DNA from: Symbiodinium natans
Lineage: Eukaryota; Sar; Dinophyceae; Suessiales; Symbiodiniaceae
NCBI GenBank assembly: GCA_905221605.1
Contig: CAJNDS010000140.1
Span: 74,501-138,500, forward strand
Reading direction: 5' to 3'
Length of the DNA stretch: 64,000 bases
Shown here: piece by piece, positions 49,505 to 58,800 of the stretch
Layout: each line of letters starts with the position of its first letter
How positions within the stretch are numbered: the first letter of the stretch is position 1
The notes under the pieces: model-generated
Told to the model about the DNA's origin: nothing
The model's input: the letters and a program-made list of their open reading frames with translations, nothing else
Database searches by the model: none
Made by a program: the position numbers and the translations under genes

Positions 49505-49646
49505 TACTTGGAGGTTCATGGCACTGAGGGTTTAGGCACTGAGGGTTTAGGGTTTAGGGTTTAGGGTTTAGGGGTACTTATTAAACCACGAATACCCCAT
49601 TAAGTAAAGTTGTAATTGGTGAAGAAGTACCGTGAACCTCCAAGTA
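49505..49646. mobile_element. MITE-like palindrome, family C, with heptamers inside
   Basis: Arms TACTTGGAGGTTCATGGCAC and AGTACCGTGAACCTCCAAGTA (inverted). TTTAGGG units occupy part of the interior (49533-49572), showing heptamers spreading inside an element. Confidence 0.8.
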
Positions 49647-49695
49647 AACCCCCTACACCGGGTTTAGGGTTCAGGGTCCCGATGCAAGCCTGTTG

Positions 49696-49790
49696 GTTTA
49701 GGGTTTAGGGTTTAGGGTTTAGGGTTTAGGGTTTAGGGTTTAGGGTTTAGGGTTTAGGGTTTAGGGTTTAGGGTTTAGGGTTTAGGGTTT
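49696..49790 (+). repeat. TTTAGGG heptamer array
   Basis: About thirteen perfect units in a row. Confidence 0.95.
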
Positions 49791-50562
49791 GCCTTCTTGC
49801 CTCAAGGCCAAACCTCTTGGCATGGTAACTCCCTTTGCCGGGGTACCTTGCACGTAGGACCTTGAATTTAAATGCACGCTTTGGTCTCTTTAAGTGTTGG
49901 ACAGCGGCATGTGACACACGAAACACTTGGTTTGCTTGCAGCGCAGCTCAGACCTCTTCAGGCGAGTTCACGTTTCTGAGCTCTATCATAGAAGTAGTCG
50001 TAATACTACAAGTAAATTCAATAGATTCGTACAAACATATGCATTAGTATAGTACTGCAACAACATAATAGGGCTTACAAGCATGGGCCTGAACCCCAAA
50101 CCCGAAGCCGGCCACGCCCGGGCGGAGAGGTTCCACTCGGAGGCCCAGTCGCCTGGCACGCAGTGAGGCTCGTGGTGAAAGGGACGCAGGGGGGCCCTTG
50201 CAGGGTTCAGGGTTTAGGGTTTAGGTTTTTTTTTCTTACCGTTCTACGACATGCGCATGAGCCCGTATCCCTGCTTGAAGGTCCGGCACAGCCGGCCATA
50301 GCATCTTCATGTTGGGGCTTTTGAACGGTTTCAGCTTAGCTGACATGGCATGTTGTTGGGAGGTTAGGGCTTTGGATTTAGGGTGTAGGGTTTAGGGTTT
50401 TAAGGTTCAAGGGCTTTAGAGGTTTAGGTTCTGAAGGTTACCGACCTGATTCCATTGTCGTAGTGTCTGAGTGGACGCTGAGGTCAAGGTGTCGACACAA
50501 GGCCTGCACTGGGATGTGGAGGAGCTCGGGAGACTTGTTGCAATGTCTACGAATTGCTCAAG

Positions 50563-50701
50563 AACCACCCCCCCCCCCCAAAAAAAAAAAAAAATAAATA
50601 AATAAATATATATATATATATTCTTCCTTGCAAGGGTAATGCAGGGATTATGTTTGTTTTTTCTTTTTGGGGGGGCTCTTATAAGCAAATAGTAGATGTG
50701 G
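50563..50701. mobile_element. MITE-like element, family G
   Basis: Left arm TTGCTCAAGAACCACCC plus C run and A run, (TA)n middle, right arm GGGGGCTCTTATAAGCAAAT. The middle is length-variable simple sequence. Confidence 0.6.
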
Positions 50702-50884
50702 TTGCAGAGGTGCAAAGGTTGAGGCCAAGTTCAACAACCTCCATCCGCAGCCTGATGTACACGTTCATGTCTGGCGCGCATCCATCTTTGTGGTACTTTA
50801 CCGTAACTTTAGATCCTTACCTTTTTTTGGTTTATTGGGTTTCTTAATAAGGCAGCTAAAAGTTTAATTTATAGCTACCCTCCT

Positions 50885-51087
50885 GAGTGCAGCCAAGCCA
50901 TTTGCGACCCGTACCTTGAACCACGTGAATATCCTGCTTCGCAAGGCATTAAGATGCAGATTGCTGCAGGAAGCTCAAGCACCATGCGTCCGATCATGGA
51001 GCCACGTAGCAGAAGCTTCTGCATGTACAGGAGGCCAAACTGGAATGGGGAGGTGCGGACCTCGGATGGCTATATATATATGGTGCA
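50885..51087 (+). CDS. exon, unknown protein
   Basis: Open frame QAICDPYLEPREYPASQGIK, MQIAAGSSSTMRPIMEPRSR, SFCMYRRPNWNGEVRTSDGY, then a GTGCAC donor after TATATATATG. This 900-base neighbourhood has no heptamers, unlike the rest of the window. Family not recognised. A 99-codon minus-strand frame overlaps and is probably a shadow. Confidence 0.45.
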
Positions 51088-51190
51088 CGCAGCACTTTTC
51101 GCACAGCAACCTGCTACGGCAAGGAAAGCCACAAGCCGCTGAACCCGAATCTAGGGGTTGGCTGTTTCTGACTGGCTGAGGCCTCATCAG

Positions 51191-51460
51191 CACCAGCAAC
51201 TGCTTGGATTCAAAGGGTGATGGCTTCGTGCGGATCGAAACCAGTGGCCCGGTCCTGTGGAAACTTGGCATCACTTCTCAGACTTACACGGTACCTGCCC
51301 AAGCAAACTTCGACCTGGATGGCATTGCTTTATTACTTTGGACGACAGGCCTTCAGACTTTGCTCCATTTTTTGGAGGTTCCAAGCAGGTAGTGGTGCAG
51401 CAGTCAGGTTTTGAAGAACAGCCAAGGATGTGCAGCCGCACGCGGGCCAAGGTGGAGTAA
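51191..51460 (+). CDS. exon, unknown protein, with 1-base frameshift
   Basis: First frame: LDSKGDGFVRIETSGPVLWK, LGITSQTYTVPAQANFDLDG. Second frame: ITLDDRPSDFAPFFGGSKQV, VVQQSGFEEQPRMCSRTRAK, ending VE and TAA. Both look coding and meet near 51328-51340, where one base seems missing. Probably the last exon of the gene begun at 50885. Error and decay are both possible. Confidence 0.45.
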
Positions 51461-52158
51461 AAGGTCAACAATCTCGCAAGCCAAGAAGCCAAGAGCTTCG
51501 CCCCTTGTCCAGAAGGCCTTAATTCGACCCTGAAGCCCAGAACTGACCGTCCCCAAGTAGAATGAGAAGCCCCAAACCATAGATCTTTGATTTACAATCG
51601 GCCCGTTTTCGGGCAAAATCTGGGGCGCCCTGGTGGTTTTGACAAGTTGAAGGTTTCGGCAAACCCAAGCAAGACCATAGAGCTTGTAAATGCTGGGCGT
51701 TCCGCACCTCACATGATAAACAAGTCAGATCCCAGCCGAGCCCCCACCAGCCTTAGACATGATACCCTGAACCAAAAATAGAGATTATGTAACGTCCGGT
51801 CCCCCCCCCCCCCCCCCTCCACGCACCCAGCAAGTTCAGCGCGCAGAGGGTTCTCTCTACCACTAAGACCTATGCCCCGCCAGGGCCGCCCAGCGCTTCA
51901 AAAAGAAAATTACGTTTTGCTTGTATTAGTGTTATCCTTGTTATGATTGTTATTCTTCGTCTTCGTCTTCTTTTTCTTGGTACTCTCATTATTATTCTTA
52001 TCATTGTTTAATTTTAACAAAATTCTTGGCGGGGGGAGGGGGTTGGGGTTTAGTCCAAAACGTTACAGGCACATGTGTCCGTAGTGTTCGTCCAAGGGCA
52101 AACATACCCATCCCCCCCCCATTGAGGCTACAAACCCAGAGGGTTCGTCCAGGAAACT

Positions 52159-52222
52159 TGCGATGTTCCCCTTATACTAACTAGGGGTTATAGTACCCCC
52201 GACCATAAGGGGAAGCATCCCA
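52159..52222. mobile_element. MITE-like palindrome, family B (short)
   Basis: Arms GATGTTCCCCTTATACTAAC and TAAGGGGAAGCATCCCAA, 64 bp, deleted interior. Confidence 0.65.
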
Positions 52223-52940
52223 ATAGGAAACTTCCGAGCCCAAATCCTCTGTAGGCGGCTCACAGCACACGACGCGGTAGCGGTAGAAAAAGCCGGTTCT
52301 TTCCTCTTCGCTTTTGCTCTCGCCAACATGGGTATGGTCTTCGGCGTCGTCCACGAGGAGCGTTGGGTTCTAGGTAGGCCCCCGAAAGATTGCCTTAATT
52401 AGAATCTTCCCTTGCTGACCTTATTGAGTTTCGGGTTTGCGGTCGGTAGGGGCATTTTTTCCAGAGGGGTTAAAGGGCTAACCTCCCGTAAACCCTAAAC
52501 CCGAACCCGTTTAGTTCAGCTGGGCGGGCGGCAAAACATCCCAAAACCCTGAGGTCTTGGCAGGGCTAAGCTCTAAACCCTATACACCCTAAGCGCATCT
52601 GGGTTTTGAGGCCTCCTTGCTTAGACAGGGTCCCAAGGGTCAGCTGGACAGCCAACCTGCAGAGTAGGGGGCAGACAGGAACGCCATGACCACCAACTTA
52701 CATGTGAGTTTTTTTGGGTTTAGAGGGTTCTGGGTTTATGGGTTTTAGGGTTTATTGGGTTTAGGGTTTATTGGGTTTAGGGTTTCGGGTTTAAGGTTTA
52801 GGAAGCAAGGGCCCCAGTACCTCAGCAGTCCTGGGTAACGAAGTGGTGAAGGGGCCCTGTACCGGAGCTGGTAAGATGTTTCCACGGGCTTGCCATGCAT
52901 GAAGCAATGCCCATGATTTTGCTGAGAGGTGTCGTTTAGC

Positions 52941-53052
52941 TTACTGCTGGTTAGTAGGGCATGGGGAAATAAGGTTCCATATGTCCCCCAAATACCCTTT
53001 AAGGGATTATATGTGGTACCTTATTTCCCCATTCCCTACTAACCAACAGTAA
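52941..53052. mobile_element. MITE-like element, family D (112 bp)
   Basis: Arms TTACTGCTGGTTAGTAGGGC and CCCTACTAACCAACAGTAA. Shorter interior than the copy at 16240, with the same TTATTTCCCCATTCCC inner arm. Confidence 0.85.
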
Positions 53053-53916
53053 GGTAGGAGTCGTCACGAACCCATCGACTGATTAGTGGCTCCGTCTTGC
53101 GCCAGGAGATGCCCGAGTACAAGATGCTCGGCAGGTTTTGTTCTGGCTACCTGAACCCAGCCCCAGACGTAGGCTCTGCAGGACTTAGGTAGTTCAGGTA
53201 TACAGGGTCAGGGTTTAGGGCTTGTAAGGGCTTAAAGGGTTTGTGCTTTTTAGAGTTTAGGGGGAAAGGGCTGTTGAGGGTCCAGTCGGGGCTTAGCGAG
53301 AATTGTCGGCTTAAGGTTATTGGTTCCAGTGGGAAAGTGGGAATGCGAGGTTGCACGGCACCGTGGGCGGCATGCAGTGCCGCGAGTATGCGCCCGGTTG
53401 GGTGGCAAAGGTGGGCAAGGGGGGGGGGGAGAGGGGTTATGGTCGGGTTTAGGGACAACAGGGGCAACCCCAAACCCCAAACTCGAAACCCTTTCAAAAA
53501 ATCACCAGCCAAATCCGACCCCCCTCCCCCACCCTGGGTTTTTAAAAGGCGCTCTGTTAGTCCAGGCTCCCTGTGGGGAGCATGAGCAAGCGCGTTTCAG
53601 CCGTCATCCTTCGAGCGGTTTTTGCAAAGGTGCATCTCCGTAAAGGTATCCCACTTCTTAAGGTCTTGACCACAAGTAAGAAGTCCCTTTACTAGGTACG
53701 ATGATTTTGCATTCCAGAACTTTGTCGGCAGTAGTGGCAGACTGAGCGGGGGACGGAGTGAGGCACAAACTGCAGCATCAGGAACAACAAGTTTGTTCCA
53801 AGAACGGTTGCGCACAGTTATGTGTTTAAATATTTTGCGTCTTTAGTAAATACTCCGTTCTTCTTGTAACATGTGTGGAAATTGTATTTAATAAATATTT
53901 TTAGTTTTTAAAAACC

Positions 53917-54207
53917 TTGCTCGTGTCAAAAACGCGCTGCTGGTCCGCCATGTTTGCCCTGGAGTTCGCCCGTAGCACCGTGTGTCAGTTTGGGGGGTGC
54001 GGAGTGCCTCTGAGATATGTGTTGCACAGGCGGTCGATGCCGACAGAGTCATTGTCTGGGGTTCCATTCTTGCAGTCTTGCGCAGTTTGGGGTGAGCTCA
54101 TGTTTGTTCGTTGCAAGCCAGTGCGGCGCGTTCCTGTGGAAGTTACACTCGATTCTATCGCCCATCCAAATTTCCTGAGCAGGACGCTTGTTCCAAATAC
54201 CTTCTAA
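53917..54207 (+). CDS. unidentified open frame (97 codons)
   Basis: Reads KTRCWSAMFALEFARSTVCQ, FGGCGVPLRYVLHRRSMPTE, SLSGVPFLQSCAVWGELMFV, then PVRRVPVEVTLDSIAHPNFL. It lies in a heptamer-free stretch. It could be several exons read through. No family recognised. Confidence 0.4.
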   Translation: MLVSKTRCWSAMFALEFARSTVCQFGGCGVPLRYVLHRRSMPTESLSGVPFLQSCAVWGELMFVRCKPVRRVPVEVTLDSIAHPNFLSRTLVPNTF

Positions 54208-55740
54208 AAAGCCTTAAGTGGGGGACGGGGGTCGGATTTCTGCGGTTAAAAAAGCCTTTCTCCTCGGGCTTCTGGAAGCACTTGAAGCATGCCTAACTGG
54301 TTGCGCTCGAAGCATCGGACAAGAAGAGTGCACTGGGGTCATGTGTAGTTCTAAGTGGGGTTTAGGGTTGAGGGTTTGTAGTGTCAGGTCACCTACTAGT
54401 AATTAGTTCTCACGACAGCTAGCGGAGCTAGGTTTGAGTTCAGTCACTGCTTTAGTTGAGCAGGAACATGGTCACAACCCCCAAGATTGATAGAGTGTCA
54501 CAGGGGTGGGGGGGGGGGGGGGCCCAATATTGAACTGAATACGCATATAAGCATATATTTTGAGACAAACAGACGTACAAACATATGCCACAGAGACCGC
54601 GATCCAAATTTAAATAGCGGTCCGAAAAACGCGATGGCGCGATGGAGAGAAACCTTTCTACAAACGATCTAGATCTAAAGAGCCATCCAAAACACATGTT
54701 GCACACTACCGTGAGAGACAGACACACACATAAAAGGCATGTCTCAGAGATAAAGGCATACGAGCACACATATCCAGGCACGACAGGACACGACAATAGC
54801 GGCACGAGCCTAGGCTAGCTTTCGCTAGCCTCGGCCTGCTCCTCAAGCAATCTAAAGAAGGTACTTATAGGTGATAACCCACTTATATAACTGGCCATGA
54901 ACCTTCAGGTATGTTCAACGGGGTAGATTTGCAACGAACCAGGAGACTTGACGCCGACAGCGCGTAATACGAACAGCAAATGCCTGGGATTGCCCAGGGG
55001 GGCGTGGGAAGTGGGAAGTGAGCTTCGGAATTTTGCTGAGGCAACTATCCTCCCTCTAAGCCTCGTGCCCTTCAATTCCTTGCAAAGCATAAGGCCCATG
55101 CCAGACATCAATGGCACGTCACATCCACTGCGCAGGTGTGCTCGGACGACTACCCGGATGCGAAGACGGACGCTCAAGCCCGTATGGATTCCCGTCATTC
55201 TTGTCTTTCCCGTTAAAAAAACACCGAAGCAAACCTTCAACAGCTCACTGCCCATGGAACTCCCGACCTGGAGGCACCACTTTGCTACCCACTTTTCCCC
55301 GCAAGCCTCCAAAAGTCCTCGTCCGAACGCGGCTAGAAAATGGTTACTCGGTAGGCCCTTGGGACATGTGTTATTTCCCCTTAATTATTGGGGTTTAGGG
55401 TTTAGGGTTTAGGGTTTAAGAGGATCATATTGAGGAATATTTGTCAGAGGGTTTTAGGGGCCATCCTCGGTTACTTCAACCCTTCCTGAGTGGCAGCTGC
55501 ATTATTATTGGTATTATTATTAAAATTATTGTTATTGTGATTCTTAGAATTATTCTTTTCATTGTTATTATGATTATCAGTATTATTGTTATTCTTGGGC
55601 ACCTAAACCCTTGGGCCAGCCTGGCTCGTTCATAGGGGACAGGAAGAATGGCCGTGATAGTCTTTCTCCTCATGAATTCGAGAACTACCCCCCGGTTTAG
55701 GGTTTAGGGTTTAGGGTTTAGGGTTTAGGGTGTGCCAACC
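54208..55740. other. spacer; AT-rich and family C remnant
   Basis: Contains a G run (54508-54522), a diverged family C palindrome (54855-54911), a mixed open region 54948-55330 with three overlapping frames and no recognised domain, a TTATTATTGTTATT-type tract (55500-55590) and TTTAGGG arrays (55387-55420, 55695-55731). Confidence 0.45.
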
Positions 55741-55746
55741 CCCCAG

Positions 55747-55828
55747 GAGAAGAAGTTCATGAATGAAGCCTTCTGGACCCTTGCAGGGTACATCGGCGCC
55801 GTCTCGGAACCAAAGAGCCTCGATCAGA
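55747..55828 (+). CDS. SOUL exon a (NEAFWTLAGYIGA)
   Basis: EKKFMNEAFWTLAGYIGAVS, EPKSLDQ after CCCCAG. The end is not a GT; a GA-type donor (CA|GAAGCT) near 55826 is likely. Confidence 0.7.
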
Positions 55829-58800
55829 AGCTAAAATGCCCCCGAAGCTCTTGGCCGCTTTTACATCCCTTAGCCCTGAGATCCGTCCTTCGATCTGTGG
55901 CTGTTTTGCAGGGGGTAGTGTTCACAGCAGCCACGATGTAGATTTCAGAGGGGCTAGAATCTCGACCGGCGAACTTGCCTCAAGCGCCGCCAAGAAGAAA
56001 ATCAAGCTGCCACAGGACAAGCGATCGCACACCTAACTTTCGTGTTCAGACATGGCTCAAAGAGACACAACTTCCCTCAGTCTCCCTCCTGGCGCCGCTT
56101 TGCCACCGAGGAACCAGTCCATGAAGACCAGCGACAAGGAGGCCAGCGCCAGCCTTGCTTATGCACATATTGGGGGTTTTCGAAAATAGGAGACCCCCAA
56201 AATAGACCCCAAATAATAGGACTCCCTTACAATAAGGACCCAATAAGGAACGCCTGCTTTCGGAAACTCCCATATATACACCCGACGAAGCGTGTCGGAA
56301 TTTATGGTTTCTACTTCAACACAGCCTATGGGGGGTTGTTCTACGCTGTACGTAGAAGGATTCCTTATGCGCTGGCTTTCTGGGAAGGGACCCTAATTGA
56401 GAATCACCCTCCCCCCTCCCCCCGGGATTAAGTTGAGAGAACTCTGGTCTTGATGGCCGGTGGAACATGATTCTCACCCTCATAAACTAAGCAGCAAGAC
56501 ATGCAGCTAGCTCCGCCGCTTCGCCTACATATGATAGACCCTTGGAGGTTGCAGGCAGGCCTGCATGGACCTGGGACTCTGCATACCTGCAGTTATCCTA
56601 GGTAGGATAAGGGGGACCCTTAAAAGGGAACCCCTTCTTAACCCTCTTCTGGCTCTCTTAAACAGGGACCTTATTCAGAGGGTCTATACCCCCAAGGGTC
56701 CCCCTAATCCTATCCCCTAAGTTAGGTAGGGTTCGGACTGGCTCTCTTGCATCTCTGCCCGCTTGGTGCAGGCAATTGCCATGACGGCCCCGGTGGTGAT
56801 GACCAGCAGCGAGAAGATCGCCATGACTGCGCCCGTGGCCACTGTGGCCTTGTTTGAGCCACTAGGTGGGCCTTTTCGGGACATGTTTATATTTTCCCCT
56901 ATAGTTGGGTTTAAGAGGGTCATGTTGAGGATTCTATTTTTCTGAGGGTCTTAAGGGCCGTCAGCTTGCGACCCACGAGTATGTAAAACATGTGGGGCCT
57001 TTTCTCTGAATCGCCGCGGTTGCACGACTAACTGTGTCCTTGGCCTTCGCAAAGCTCGCCCTATAAACCTTCAGCACCCCGACATCCCTGTACACCCCCC
57101 ACCACCGGGATGGGGTGTGGGGGAGCAGTTCGGTTCGGCGCTGTGTATACATTGCACAGCTTGAGAACTGTAAACGCGTTTTATAACTAAGAGAGAGGAG
57201 AGACTCTGAGAGTGCACTAGGACCAGGATAACCTCTTAGGCCCTAGAATCCCCATAATCAACCCTATAAAGGGCCGCTTTAAGGGGCCATAGGGCTGGGT
57301 GCGGTGCGGTACAGTACCGCTAAAAGGTATGGTTGAAACACCCATGCTGAACCTGTTCCAGCTCCGAAGTTCCATTCAGGTCATGACCTCCAGCGAGGCT
57401 ATTGCGATGACTGCGCCAGTGGTCATGACGGATGCTGGGATGCAGCATGTGAGCTCCAAGCACAAAAGCCTCGTGAACCCACATAGCATATTCTTGGGCA
57501 AGACCATAGAGGAACCACTTTAAGGGCCCAAATGTATTGAACTTATATGGTTACGTGGACCCCCCGGGTGGGTCAGGTGGGATGACTGTCTTCGAAGATG
57601 TCAGGCTCCAGGTTGGGAGTAATAGGTGTTCAAAGATTCCCTTTTTGAGAGGGAAATTCGATGTATCATGCCTTCCGAGGGTTTTTTGAGCAAGCCAAGG
57701 ATGCCAGTCAGATGGCTGGCAAGACGATGAGCCCCTTGACCGGAGGTTGTGCTGTTGTCTTGGTAAAGGGGTTTAGGGTTTAGGAGGGTTTGGGGCAAGT
57801 GTTTGGAGTTCGGGTATGGGGGGCGGGTGCTAAAGCTCTGCAGGGTTTGGAAGAAGGGCTGATCTCGTCAGCTTTTTTTGGGATTGGGGCTGCAACGGAT
57901 GTGTGCTCGAATTACCTCATTCATTGCATTTCAGCCTAGGGCCACCTCGACCAGCCTGAACGCGAAGCCTTCAGCAGTAACACCGAAACACCAATAGCTG
58001 CAGGTTTCATCCTTCCCTCCAAGTACCTCAAGAACAAGGACTGGCCGGGTGCCTTTTTGCATCGGGCTTACGATGGGTAGGCCCCTTGAAATATTCAAGG
58101 TTTTCCTAAGAGTCTTTCCTAAGAGGATCTTCTCTAGGAGTCTCCTTCAGAAGGTGTACCCTAAACCCTAAACTCTCTTTGATAAGGTTTAAAGGGCCCG
58201 CTGGCTGCTTCTCCGGAGGTTTCTCAAGTGGGCGGGGCTTTGAAGGGAGGTTCCTCATGCAACTACACGTGTGAACCCTAAACCCCTAAACCCAGCGCTT
58301 CCATGTCTCACCACACGCTTTGTCCCGGAAACCCCTTGCAGCAACCGCAAGTTTTGCAATGTGAAGGCTTGCGAAACCCTAAACCCTAAACCCTAAACCC
58401 ACTTAAAACCCTTAAAACCCTTAAACCCTGAAAACCCTTAAAACCCTAAAGCCCTAAACCCGATGCCGATCTCTTGATCGCTGCGGTCACCAGGAGCAGC
58501 CCCCGAAGCCCATGGATGCACGGGTCAAGATCGAGCAGATCCCTGGCCGCCCCCTGGATGCACGATCCTAGATTAGGCTAGAAGTCCCGATGCACTAGGA
58601 CCCGGAGTAGGCCCTTATTGCTCTTTTTTAGGGTTTAGGTTCCCATACATCCAATGTTGCAACTACAAATTGCTTCAGAATCAACAAGAAACTACTGCTT
58701 CTAAGGGCTGTCTAGGGATGATAATTTTTGCTTTGTGGGTTCTTAAACAGTAGACAAGGAGGGGCCCTCCTAGTAAGAAGTAGAGTTTTAAGAGCCCCTT

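Larger units (their letters stand above)
47427..50880. other. repeat-rich stretch; TPK 3' end expected here
   Basis: Contains CCCTAAA (48107-48178), two near-copies of GTCAGCTAGGCGGGTGGCAAA (47190, 48048), family H (48474-48615) and G (48741-48867, 50563-50700) elements, CCCTATAAA (49320-49420), a family C element (49505-49646) and a long TTTAGGG array (49696-49790). A frame FGVIGSCSQTGLITSLKGFV near 48890 and AVSKLGLNWAA near 49465 were examined as possible TPK C-terminal exons but are not convincing. Confidence 0.5.
51470..53910. other. spacer with scattered repeats, little coding support
   Basis: Holds a C run (51801-51817), TTATTCTT-type pyrimidine sequence (51940-52010), family B (52159-52222) and D (52941-53052) elements, and heptamer variants (52716-52800). 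The block NMGMVFGVVHEERWVL at 52327-52374 is open on the + strand and may be an exon. G-rich minus-strand Pro frames at 53150-53512 are judged artefacts. Confidence 0.45.

Noticed and set aside
57225-57298. Third full family H element
   Set aside because: It shares the core ATAATCAACCCTATA but the arms are too diverged to call with confidence.
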